Position numbers and translations under genes: made by a program. The notes under the pieces were generated by a model. The model ran no database searches and was not told the DNA's origin. It saw nothing but the letters and a program-made list of their open reading frames with translations. From a virus: a stretch of DNA of 20,937 nucleotides. Where the stretch lies: positions 1 to 20,937 of the IMG/VR virus record IMGVR_UViG_3300027911_000078. One strand, given 5' to 3'. This document shows, in pieces, positions 1 to 6,132 of the stretch; the stretch's first letter is position 1; each line of letters begins with the position of its first letter.

Positions 1-2
1 CC

Positions 3-1382
3 GCTGCCAAGGCCGCGGAAGCGGCTCCTGGCATCATTGGCGCCGGCGCGAAGGCGGTTAACTCTGCTTTGGAGCTGCGCAAGGGACAACTGGCTCGCAA
101 CGCCTTGCGTCTGGCGGTCCCAGGAGCCGCTGTGGCGGGTGTACAGAGCCAAGTCGAAGGAGAGGGTCTTACTCCCCAGGCCGCTATGGAGACAGGGCTG
201 GGCGCGGCTGGTGGCGTGGTTGGGGGCGCTGTGGCAGCTAAGGTTGGGCAATTCGCACAGAAGGCGGAGATACGCCTGCTGGCGAAGCATCTCAACGAGA
301 CGCCGGACACTATTGCACAGGCTATGCTTAATTTCCGCGCGCAGACCAACCGCGCACCGTCCATCGGGGAAGTGCTCGATATGCAGTCCCGCGGCGAGCT
401 GCGGCAATTTGGGTCGCGCAACCCCGCGTACACGCAGCAAGTGGCAGAGACGCTTCAGGCGCGCGAGACTATGCCGCCCAAAGTGACGACCGGCAACGTC
501 AGCCAGCCGGACGACCCCAGCTCGATTATGACGCGGCTGCAACAACGCATGGACACTGCTATGGGCGACAAGGCGGACCCGGCGGCGCTGCGCAACCAGC
601 CCGTCACATCCGGCATTGGGGCGCCGTCGTTTCTGGAAGACCCGCGTGTGGCGCGAGCGCTGCGCGGCGACCCCGAGTTAACGGAGCTAGTTAACGACGC
701 CGTTGCTAACCCTACTCACGCGCCGCTCACGGTGGACGACTTCGACAACCTGCGCCAGTCTCTCCGCGCAGCGCAGAAGTCCTCCTACGCCACCAATTCG
801 ATACGCGCGTCCAAGATCGGCGACGTAGCCGACGCCGTGGAGCGCTACGCCTATCAGAAGCAGCCGGCGTATCGCGCGGCTCTCCTCAACAACAAAGCGG
901 ACCTGGACTACCACGACGCCTTCGTGCATGGGCTCAGCGGCGGCTCGCGTACGAACCCGCCCAACGATCTCATTAAGGCCAGCCTCGCGACGCCCACTGG
1001 CGACCTCGGCTATCGCCGCGGCGTGGCAGAAGCGCAGGCGGCGCAGAACCTAAGCGAACTCGCTCCAGGCACAATTCGCCCACAAGAGGACATAACCTCT
1101 GGGCAAATCGCGCATGGCGTCGTTGGAGCTGCTAAAATGGCAAGCTCGCCGTGGTGGGCAGGCTACCACATCACCAAGGCCATCCCCGGCCTGCATGCTT
1201 CGCCAGACGTGGCTTCGGCTATTGCTCAAAGCCTGCTAGACCCAAACCAAGCACAGCACACGATCAACCTCTTGCGCGCCAACGGCGTTACTGAGGAGGA
1301 CATTTCCCGCACCGTCTCAGCGGTGTCCGCCTTGGCGGGACAAAAGGCCGCATCGCTCCCACTACGCGGACGGCAGCAATGA
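3..1382 (+). CDS. Putative virion/DNA-ejection-type protein, C-terminal part (5' end outside window)
   Basis: The frame is open from the first complete codon at base 3, with no convincing start inside the window (the first TTG at 69 lacks an SD), so this is the C-terminal ~459 residues of a longer protein. It is rich in Ala, Gly and Gln. Near residues 18-75 there is a small-residue-rich segment (AAGGVVGGAVAAKVG) that could be membrane-inserting or flexible. The middle is helical and charged, with a stretch (VDDFDNLRQSLRAAQKSS, then a segment ending AYRAAL) that resembles helical parts of phage internal virion or ejection proteins. It lies just upstream of the lysis block, where such genes often sit. 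The phage structural role is inferred from context and composition; no named domain or catalytic motif was recognised. An alternative is another late gene of unknown function. Confidence 0.5.
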   Translation, partial: AAKAAEAAPGIIGAGAKAVNSALELRKGQLARNALRLAVPGAAVAGVQSQVEGEGLTPQAAMETGLGAAGGVVGGAVAAKVGQFAQKAEIRLLAKHLNETPDTIAQAMLNFRAQTNRAPSIGEVLDMQSRGELRQFGSRNPAYTQQVAETLQARETMPPKVTTGNVSQPDDPSSIMTRLQQRMDTAMGDKADPAALRNQPVTSGIGAPSFLEDPRVARALRGDPELTELVNDAVANPTHAPLTVDDFDNLRQSLRAAQKSSYATNSIRASKIGDVADAVERYAYQKQPAYRAALLNNKADLDYHDAFVHGLSGGSRTNPPNDLIKASLATPTGDLGYRRGVAEAQAAQNLSELAPGTIRPQEDITSGQIAHGVVGAAKMASSPWWAGYHITKAIPGLHASPDVASAIAQSLLDPNQAQHTINLLRANGVTEEDISRTVSAVSALAGQKAASLPLRGRQQ

Positions 1383-1389
1383 GGCACCC

Positions 1390-1545
1390 ATGGCGAACTT
1401 CATTGTGCGAAACGGCTTCCTGCTGGCTATGGCCGCGCTTGAGTTCGGCCAAGCGGCCGTTGATCTGTGGCATGGAAACTATCCTCGCGCGGCTATTATG
1501 GCGTGCGCTGGCACTAGCTCAATCGCTTTTATCTGGGTTGTCTAA
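1390..1545 (+). CDS. Small two-segment membrane protein
   Basis: This 51-residue frame starts at an ATG six bases after TGAGG (1380-1384), which overlaps the stop of the preceding gene. It stops at 1545, directly against the ATG at 1546. Two hydrophobic stretches are visible (about residues 9-26 and 33-51), joined by a short polar link containing DLWHGNYPR. The protein has no recognisable family. Its size, membrane character and abutment to the next holin-like gene suggest a lysis accessory role such as a holin partner or antiholin, but this is inference from position. The tight packing supports it being a real gene although it is very short. Confidence 0.6.
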   Translation: MANFIVRNGFLLAMAALEFGQAAVDLWHGNYPRAAIMACAGTSSIAFIWVV

Positions 1546-1803
1546 ATGATCGAGCACTCACATCACCTGCCTGCATCGGTTAAGCCGTTATCCTTAGCAG
1601 TAACTTCCATCGGCGCGAGCACGGCGGCGGTGCTTTGGGGCTTGCACCTTAGCGACATCGGAGTTATCGTCTCCATGCTCGTTGCGTTTCTGGGCTTTGG
1701 CATCCACTTGTGGGCGACACTGCGTAGCGACCAGCGGGCACAGGAGCAACACGACGCTACAATGGAGCTGCTTCGCAATGGTCGAGGAGATAAGCCCGTA
1801 TGA
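1546..1803 (+). CDS. Holin-like membrane protein
   Basis: The 85-residue product has a short polar N-terminus (MIEHSHHLPASVKP), two predicted membrane helices (about 14-33 and 38-58) separated by a very short turn with one Asp, and a charged C-terminal tail (RSDQRAQEQHD to RGDKPV). Two helices plus a charged cytoplasmic tail in about 85 residues is the layout of class II phage holins, which make the inner-membrane lesions that release or activate the endolysin. A lysozyme lies about 2.4 kb downstream in the same transcript. The start abuts the preceding stop (TAA then ATG), so translation is probably coupled. A second, different holin-type gene is on the opposite strand at 5666-6070, so which one triggers lysis is uncertain. 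Confidence 0.65.
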   Translation: MIEHSHHLPASVKPLSLAVTSIGASTAAVLWGLHLSDIGVIVSMLVAFLGFGIHLWATLRSDQRAQEQHDATMELLRNGRGDKPV

Positions 1804-1948
1804 GTGGGAATGGCACTTTATTCCATTAACCTCATTAGACGCCAACTTGCGGCACAAACTGTTGTTGGATGCAGACGCGGAAATTGTCGAGCACAATGGT
1901 GCGCAAGGGGTTTGGGTAGAGCTTAGAAAAATCAAGGAGCAGGCGTAG
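1778..1948 (+). CDS. Small hypothetical protein, 56 aa
   Basis: The frame begins at ATG 1778 inside the last 26 bases of the holin-like gene and ends with TAG at 1946-1948, whose G is the first base of the next gene's GTG start. An upstream in-frame ATG at 1682 would overlap the holin gene by more than 120 bases and is less likely. The product starts MVEEISPYEWEWHFIPLT and ends with a Lys/Glu-rich tail. It is soluble and acidic-aromatic, with no membrane segment or known motif. Overlap at both ends is the main support. The function is unknown. Confidence 0.55.
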   Translation: MVEEISPYEWEWHFIPLTSLDANLRHKLLLDADAEIVEHNGAQGVWVELRKIKEQA

Positions 1949-2775
1949 TGGCTCTCGTAAAGGCCAAAGACGAGCCTATCCGCCATTTCGTCATCCCAGA
2001 CACGCAGGTAAAGCCGGGCGTTCCTACGGATCATCTCGATTGGATCGGGCAAGCCATCGTGGATTACCGGCCGGATGTGGTTGTGCATCTTGGCGACCAT
2101 TGGGATTTCCCAAGCCTAAACGGGCACGCCAAGCCGGGCTCTGCGCCGCTGGAGAACGCGCGCTACCAGGACGACATTGACGCCGGTAATCGCGGCTTTG
2201 CCAAGCTGTGCAAGCCAATGGAGCGGGTCCGAAACTGGAAACCGCAGAAGGAGTTTTTGGAGGGCAACCATGAAAACAGAGCTGACAGAGCTGCCGAAGC
2301 AGACCCTAAATGGTTTGGTACAGTGGGCTCAAACGCATGCCAAGTCCGTGGATTTAGGTGGAACGGTTTCCTTAAAAGGCGATGGATACACGGCATATGC
2401 TACTCGCACTTCTTCCAGTCAAGTCATAGTAAGTTTGCTATTGGTGGTTCCGTTGATAACCGCCTGAACAAAATCGGTTCCAGCTTCGTGCAAGGTCACG
2501 AGCAAGGCTTCCGCTACGGCAACCGTATGTGCGGTTCTGGGCATACGTGGCACGGGATCGTCGCAGGCTCCTGTTATCTGCACGTAGAGGACTACCGCGG
2601 CGCGCAGGGGCAACGGCACTGGCGAGGCGTTGTCGTACTCAACGGCGTACGCGACGGCGACTACTGCGTGATGCCGCTGACGCTGGACTATCTGTGCCGG
2701 AAGTACGAGAACATGAGTTTGTCAAAATACATGCAGAAAAAGTATCCGAAAGGCAACTGGGAGCATCTGCTATGA
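1948..2775 (+). CDS. Calcineurin-like metallophosphoesterase
   Basis: The GTG start (1948) overlaps the previous TAG and has AAGGAG at about 1933-1938. The 275-residue product carries the ordered metal-binding motifs of the calcineurin-like phosphoesterase fold: IPDTQ (D18, Q20), LGDHWD (G49, D50, D53), EGNHE (G106-E109), a later His (YSHF, H154) and QGHEQG (H184). These residues normally bind two divalent metals and hydrolyse phosphomono- or phosphodiesters. The first motif is D-x-Q, not the usual D-x-H. There is no signal peptide, so it acts in the cytoplasm. The substrate cannot be read from sequence; DNA or RNA ends, cyclic or dinucleotides and phosphoproteins are all possible. It shares a transcript with an HD hydrolase and a MazG-like hydrolase. 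The family is clear, the role is not. Confidence 0.85.
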   Translation: MALVKAKDEPIRHFVIPDTQVKPGVPTDHLDWIGQAIVDYRPDVVVHLGDHWDFPSLNGHAKPGSAPLENARYQDDIDAGNRGFAKLCKPMERVRNWKPQKEFLEGNHENRADRAAEADPKWFGTVGSNACQVRGFRWNGFLKRRWIHGICYSHFFQSSHSKFAIGGSVDNRLNKIGSSFVQGHEQGFRYGNRMCGSGHTWHGIVAGSCYLHVEDYRGAQGQRHWRGVVVLNGVRDGDYCVMPLTLDYLCRKYENMSLSKYMQKKYPKGNWEHLL

Positions 2776-2933
2776 GCCTACTTTTCGATCCTAAAATTTT
2801 CAACTACGCCATCATGTCGCTATACGTGATGAATGCTGGCCGCTGGCTCTACTACGGCAGCTATGCCGATATGTGCTACTGGCTGAGCGCATTCGCCATC
2901 ACCGCAACCGTGACGTTTGGATATTCGCGGTGA
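2772..2933 (+). CDS. Small membrane protein, 53 aa
   Basis: The ATG overlaps the phosphoesterase stop as ATGA (2772-2775), and the TGA (2931-2933) overlaps the GTG of the next gene. The product begins MSLLFDPKIFNYAIMS and contains two short hydrophobic, aromatic-rich stretches (about 10-27 and 34-50) separated by RWLYYGSYADMC. It is probably an inner-membrane peptide. No family was recognised. The four-base overlaps on both sides make it likely to be translated by coupling. An accessory lysis or envelope role is possible but unproven. Confidence 0.6.
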   Translation: MSLLFDPKIFNYAIMSLYVMNAGRWLYYGSYADMCYWLSAFAITATVTFGYSR

Positions 2934-3058
2934 GCAAACTCGCATCGTCAGTTGCGTTCGCAGCGCTGCTTACAGCAACAGTCTACCAGCACTATCACGA
3001 TGGTTGGGGCGAAGGATGGTTGATCGCCGGAACTATCATCATGTTTTTATTCGGGTGA
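2930..3058 (+). CDS. Small membrane protein, 42 aa
   Basis: The GTG at 2930 overlaps the previous TGA (GTGA), fixing the frame. The product starts with SKLASSVAFAALLTATV, a positively charged hydrophobic N-terminal helix, then a polar loop (YQHYHDGWGEG), then a second hydrophobic helix ending MFLFG. The GTG lacks a strong SD of its own, consistent with coupling. It resembles a hairpin-type two-helix mini membrane protein. No family was recognised. With the preceding 53-aa gene it makes a pair of tiny membrane genes between two hydrolases. Confidence 0.55.
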   Translation: MSKLASSVAFAALLTATVYQHYHDGWGEGWLIAGTIIMFLFG

Positions 3059-3064
3059 CGTGAG

Positions 3065-3637
3065 ATGAAATATGACACAGGAGACTTGCGCGGCGCCGTC
3101 GATCTGAAGCGCGGCTTCAACCAAGGCACGGCCAGCGGCCTTCCGTTCTGGTCGCTCGACCCACGCCCGGAGGACATCCGTATCGAGGACATCGCTGCCC
3201 AGCTCGCACGTATCTGCCGCTTCGGCGGTGCGCTACGCGACGACGTGGAGCACTACAGCGTGGCGCAGCACAGCGTACTTGTGAGCCATCACGTACCGCA
3301 TGGGTTCGAGCTTGAGGCACTACTGCACGACGCCGCGGAGGCGTATATCGGTGACCACATCAAGCCGATCAAGCACGCGCTGCCGGACGTGCAGCATCTT
3401 GAGGCGTTGATAGACAACGTTATCCGAGACAAATACAATCTTCCGGTACACATCTCGCCGGAAGTGAAAAAGGCGGACTATGAGGCGGTGCTGACGGAGC
3501 GCCGCGACGTTGTGCCGGAGCCGCGTGGCGTGGATTGGGGCGTGGCGAAGGCTGAGCCGTGGCCGGAGCGCATCATTCCGTGGGACGCCAGCACGGCGCG
3601 GTTCATGTTCTTGAGGCGGTTTAAGGAGCTTACGTGA
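3065..3637 (+). CDS. HD-domain phosphohydrolase (YfbR/DatZ-like nucleotide hydrolase)
   Basis: The 190-residue protein shows the HD-domain signature: YSVAQHS (H69), LLHDAAEAYIGD (H88, D89) and a later Asp in VKKAD (D138). These residues coordinate a divalent metal in HD phosphohydrolases such as the 5'-deoxynucleotidase YfbR and the phage dATP triphosphohydrolase DatZ. The N-terminal part (GLPFWSLDPRPEDIRIEDIA) matches the usual entry segment of a widespread phage/bacterial HD hydrolase group. A nucleotide substrate is therefore a family-based inference. Its neighbour at 3682-4218 is a MazG/MazZ-like pyrophosphohydrolase, supporting a dNTP-pool role. ATG 3065 sits behind GGTGACGTGAG, six bases after the previous stop. 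The exact substrate is not decidable from sequence. Confidence 0.8.
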   Translation: MKYDTGDLRGAVDLKRGFNQGTASGLPFWSLDPRPEDIRIEDIAAQLARICRFGGALRDDVEHYSVAQHSVLVSHHVPHGFELEALLHDAAEAYIGDHIKPIKHALPDVQHLEALIDNVIRDKYNLPVHISPEVKKADYEAVLTERRDVVPEPRGVDWGVAKAEPWPERIIPWDASTARFMFLRRFKELT

Positions 3638-3681
3638 TGGGCGACGTGTCGCCGTACCGTGACGACAAAAGGAGTGAGAAA

Positions 3682-4218
3682 ATGCACAAAACTTCGGACT
3701 TCAGGGTTGGCGACATAGTTGCCTATACTACCAAGCACATCGCGGAATATCGCGGCGAGGGTGTAGTTGTGGATACTGACCACGAGTTTGTGTATGTAGA
3801 AGACAAGCGAGATAGACGCGGTGGTTGGCTTCCAAACGGACTCAAACTTATTGATCGAATGCGAGGGCGGAAAATCGAAAGCGCCCAAAAAGCAGAAAGC
3901 GGACAGAAATATGACGCCGGCAAGCCGCCTGCATGGCGCGGGCTCGCCACATACTTCCCGAGGGCGCTATTGGCCGTGGCGGAAGTCAGCGGCTTCGGCT
4001 ATGAGAAGTACAAGGAGTGGAACGGCTGGCGCAAGGTCGCGAACGGCGACCAACGCTATGCCGACGCGCTCCTGCGCCACACACTAGCCCGCGCAAGCGG
4101 CGAGACGTTCGATCCTGAGAGCAAGCTGCGCCACGCCGCGCAGGCCGCGTGGAACGCACTGGCGGTGCTTGAGCTGGAGCTTAATGCAACGGAAAAGGTG
4201 AATGATGCGAGCAAGTAG
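3682..4218 (+). CDS. SH3-like domain fused to MazZ/DUF5664-type dATP/dGTP diphosphohydrolase
   Basis: ATG 3682 was chosen because AAAAGGAG (3667-3674) precedes it by seven bases; an in-frame ATG at 3634, overlapping the HD gene, is the alternative. The 178-residue product has two parts. Residues 1-58 look like a small beta-barrel (FRVGDIVAYT, YVEDKRDRRGGWLP). Residues 74-168 match the DUF5664 pattern: KYDAGKP (76-82), FGYEKYKEWNGW (105-116), LLRHTLARASGE (130-141), FDPES (143-147) and H151. This family includes the phage MazZ enzymes that hydrolyse dATP/dGTP to monophosphate and pyrophosphate. Lying next to an HD hydrolase, it probably shapes the deoxynucleotide pool. Substrate and any link to modified bases are inference. 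Confidence 0.75.
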   Translation: MHKTSDFRVGDIVAYTTKHIAEYRGEGVVVDTDHEFVYVEDKRDRRGGWLPNGLKLIDRMRGRKIESAQKAESGQKYDAGKPPAWRGLATYFPRALLAVAEVSGFGYEKYKEWNGWRKVANGDQRYADALLRHTLARASGETFDPESKLRHAAQAAWNALAVLELELNATEKVNDASK

Positions 4219-4633
4219 CGCCTGCGTTTCGCTCGTAACGCAGTTCGAGCAATTCCGCCCCACGGCGTACAAGCCGACGAACGTGGACCATTGGACCATC
4301 GGCTATGGGCACACCGCCGGCGTCGCAGAGGGCATGACCTGCACCACGACCACGGCGATAATGTGGCTACACGATGATTTATGCGCCGCGGAGGACGCCG
4401 TAAACGCCTTCGTCAGCGTGCCTCTCAACCAAAACCAGTTCGACGCACTTGTGTCCTTCACGTTCAACGAGGGCGCCGGGCACCTGGAGGAGAGCACGCT
4501 GCTTCGCAAGCTCAACGACGGCCAGACGGCGGCGGCCGTGGCGGAGTTCGATCATTGGGTGTACCAGAACGGCAAGCTCCTAGACGGCCTTGTGCGCCGC
4601 CGCGCGGCTGAGAAAGCGCTGTTTATGCTATGA
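4205..4633 (+). CDS. Phage lysozyme (GH24-type endolysin)
   Basis: This is a muramidase of the T4/P22 lysozyme type that cuts the glycan chain of peptidoglycan. Visible features are FEQF with the catalytic Glu (E15), WTIGYGHT (residues 30-37) with the conserved Thr (T31), LNQNQFDALVSFTFNEG, STLLRKLN, and a C-terminal GLVRRRAAEKALF. The length of about 142 residues is normal for a single-domain GH24 enzyme. The usual Asp/Cys nine residues after Glu is replaced by Pro, and an extra residue is present before WTIGYGHT; D28 may substitute. The second of two adjacent ATGs (4202, 4205) is better spaced from AAAAGGTG. There is no clear signal-arrest-release segment, so it probably needs a holin. It overlaps the genes on both sides. 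Confidence 0.9.
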   Translation: MRASSACVSLVTQFEQFRPTAYKPTNVDHWTIGYGHTAGVAEGMTCTTTTAIMWLHDDLCAAEDAVNAFVSVPLNQNQFDALVSFTFNEGAGHLEESTLLRKLNDGQTAAAVAEFDHWVYQNGKLLDGLVRRRAAEKALFML

Positions 4634-4776
4634 GAGCTGCGACTTTACTTTGTCTATTTTTATGTAGTTGCCAATACGACTATGTTAGGGGAAGTAAAAC
4701 CGGATTTGCGCAAATAAGTTCTACGTTTCACTTTGTTCTGCTGCGCTGTCAAATACCAACATGGAGTTGTAAATGA
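4630..4776 (+). CDS. Small lipoprotein, candidate outer-membrane spanin
   Basis: The ATG at 4630 overlaps the lysozyme stop as ATGA, and the TGA at 4774-4776 overlaps the next gene's ATG (4773) as ATGA. These two four-base overlaps fix a 48-residue frame. It opens with MRAATLLCLFLCSCQYDY: a short positive N-terminus, a hydrophobic core and a lipobox-like LCSC with the acceptor Cys at 14, typical of tiny Rz1-type lipoproteins. The mature part would be about 35 residues. Rz1-like o-spanins usually follow the endolysin and fuse the membranes in the last lysis step. No obvious Rz partner with an N-terminal anchor plus coiled coil was found beside it. The -2 Cys of the lipobox is unusual and the mature part is not notably Pro-rich, so the spanin call is tentative. 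Confidence 0.6.
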   Translation: MRAATLLCLFLCSCQYDYVRGSKTGFAQISSTFHFVLLRCQIPTWSCK

Positions 4777-5192
4777 GCAAAGGCGCCGGCGGCAGCAAAC
4801 TATTGCGCGTCAAAGTGACGCAGCTTCACAGCCAAATCTATCGCGGTAAGCTGGGCGACGCCGGGCCGTTGCCGATATTCGACGTTAACGCGCGCCCCAT
4901 TCGCGACCATATCTGGGAGGATTGGATCGGCGGCGGCAATGGCGATGGGATCGGCGGCGGTGCCTATCCGTGGATGCCGGCGGAAATCTGGATCGAGCAT
5001 ACGCTGGAGCCGGAGGAAAAGCCGCTATTCATGCTGCACGAGCTCCACGAATATAACCGCATCCGCGCCGGCCTCGACTACAACCGCGCGCACAATAGCG
5101 CCAGCGCCGTAGAGCAGGAGGCGAGGGATCACCCGGAGCGCTTGTCGCGGCTGTGGGCGGCGGAGCTGGCGATTGTCAAGCAGAGAGGATGA
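4773..5192 (+). CDS. Hypothetical protein with His/Glu-rich HELHE motif
   Basis: The 139-residue product starts at an ATG overlapping the lipoprotein stop. An N-terminal basic/hydrophilic region is followed by a Gly-rich loop (residues 53-64) and then a conserved-looking helical segment, FMLHELHEYNRIRAGLDYNRAH (86-107), ending with an acidic-basic helix (EQEARDHPERL). Clustered His and Glu (H89, E90, H92, E93, H107, E114) suggest a metal site, but the spacing is neither HExxH nor HxxEH, so a zincin assignment is not supported. The protein is soluble with no signal peptide. Similar short proteins occur in phage late regions, from memory only. The function is unknown. Confidence 0.6.
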   Translation: MSKGAGGSKLLRVKVTQLHSQIYRGKLGDAGPLPIFDVNARPIRDHIWEDWIGGGNGDGIGGGAYPWMPAEIWIEHTLEPEEKPLFMLHELHEYNRIRAGLDYNRAHNSASAVEQEARDHPERLSRLWAAELAIVKQRG

Positions 5193-5193
5193 C

Positions 5194-5355
5194 ATGACTA
5201 CGCACGAAGTAAAATGCCTTCAATGCGAACTACGAGAAGCTGAAGAAGCTAAAATACGGGAGCAACTACGCCAAGTTGAGCTAATTGAAGTGATCGCTAG
5301 GCGCATCGCTAAGGAGGAGATTGCACTGCTTACGCAGTGGAAATTCTATAAATAA
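5194..5355 (+). CDS. Small charged helical protein, 53 aa
   Basis: ATG 5194 was chosen because AGAGAGG (about 5183-5189) lies four to five bases upstream; an upstream ATG at 5173 would extend into the previous gene without an SD. The product begins MTTHEVKCLQCELREAEEAK. It has a CLQC pair near the N-terminus and then a long Glu/Arg/Leu helix predicted to form a coiled coil, ending LLTQWKFYK. The TAA directly abuts the ATG of the SprT-like gene. No family is known. A coiled-coil partner role (for example an i-spanin-like part) is conceivable, but no membrane anchor is present. Confidence 0.55.
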   Translation: MTTHEVKCLQCELREAEEAKIREQLRQVELIEVIARRIAKEEIALLTQWKFYK

Positions 5356-5679
5356 ATGGCGCTGCACATCACGCCCGATCTTCTGGAGCGCACCTACGAG
5401 CTGCTGCGCCACACGCGGCCGTTCAGGCGTTGGAAGCTGCCGGAGGCGGACGATGTTGAGTTCCACGTCACGCGACACAGGGACAGATTCGGGGATTGCA
5501 CTGACGGCGACCCTTACACCATCCGCATCTCAAGCACTAAGCATGACACGCTGGCGACCGTGCTAGAGACGATGGCGCATGAGATGTGCCATATGCGCGA
5601 CATCACGCATGGCAAAGTGTTCACGCGCCTTGCGAAGCAAGTGTGCCGGCACCACGGCTTCGACCCTAAGACGTTTTAA
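5356..5679 (+). CDS. SprT-like zinc metalloprotease domain protein
   Basis: The 107-residue protein carries the zincin motif HEMCH (H75, E76, H79) in the context LETMAHEMCHMRDITHGKVF. A further His (H85) could be the third zinc ligand, as in SprT-like proteins. The region before it (WKLPEADDVEFHVTRHRDRFGDC, then YTIRISS) resembles the beta-strand entry of that fold. SprT/Spartan domains cleave DNA-bound proteins or act as minimal metalloproteases; in phages their role is unproven. The product lacks the C-terminal zinc ribbon of longer SprT proteins. It is the last rightward gene, and its 3' end overlaps the converging holin gene by 14 bases. Confidence 0.8.
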   Translation: MALHITPDLLERTYELLRHTRPFRRWKLPEADDVEFHVTRHRDRFGDCTDGDPYTIRISSTKHDTLATVLETMAHEMCHMRDITHGKVFTRLAKQVCRHHGFDPKTF

Positions 5680-6070
5680 CGCCGCTGATCTTCTCTACCG
5701 TGCGCAGCCCGCCCATGCCCAACATACCAAACATGAGCTCCCACAGATGATCGTCCAGCATCGGCGGCTTCGGCATGTGCAGGCCGGCCCACAGCGTTCC
5801 CCACACGGCCAACGGTATGAGAAGGTACTGATACAGCAACGCCGCGGCGCACACCCAGCCGATAGCCGGGCGCCAGCCGGACACAAACACGTTCTCGTTG
5901 GCGGCCTCGGTTTTGTTCACGTCGAGCTGGGCGAGTTGGCCCTTCACCTGGGCGTCGGCGAGCTCTAGCTGTATCTGGTTCTTAACCTGCTCCGCGGCGT
6001 TCTTGTCCGGCACGAGTCGGTCTACGACATTGTTAATGACAGTCAAAACAGGGGCGAATAGCTCCCACAT
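5666..6070 (-). CDS. Three-TM phage holin (GTA_holin_3TM type)
   Basis: The 134-residue product has an amphipathic N-terminal half (MWELFAPVLTVINNVVDRLVPDK, then a charged QVKNQIQLELADAQ helix). This leads to the signature NKTEAANENVFVSGWRPAIGW (52-72), two hydrophobic helices (about 70-88 and 88-99), the motif PMLDDHLWELMFGMLGMGGLRT (103-124) and a short basic tail. This order matches the three-TM holin family seen in phages and gene transfer agents. Holins permeabilise the inner membrane at a set time. The gene lies on the leftward strand, downstream of a strong terminator and convergent with the lysis transcript, so its expression may depend on readthrough or its own promoter. SD support is weak (GGTGCCGAG before ATG). 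Confidence 0.8.
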   Translation of the reverse strand: MWELFAPVLTVINNVVDRLVPDKNAAEQVKNQIQLELADAQVKGQLAQLDVNKTEAANENVFVSGWRPAIGWVCAAALLYQYLLIPLAVWGTLWAGLHMPKPPMLDDHLWELMFGMLGMGGLRTVEKISGVKTS

Positions 6071-6084
6071 CTCGGCACCAAATG

Positions 6085-6115
6085 AAAAACCCGCCGGACC
6101 TTCGCCCGGCGGGTT
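6085..6115 (-). terminator. Intrinsic terminator after the leftward helicase gene
   Basis: A perfect 10-bp GC-rich stem is formed by 6088-6097 and 6106-6115 (AACCCGCCGG paired with CCGGCGGGTT) with an eight-base loop. Read leftward it is followed by TTTTTC, giving a standard rho-independent terminator. It lies between the helicase stop (6133) and the holin start (6070). Read rightward it has no T tract. Confidence 0.85.
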
Positions 6116-6132
6116 AACAAAGTCAAGGCAGT

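Noticed and set aside
3634-3684. Earlier ATG (3634) for the MazZ-like gene
   Set aside because: The start at 3682 has a much better SD; the extension is polar, unconserved-looking and overlaps the HD gene.
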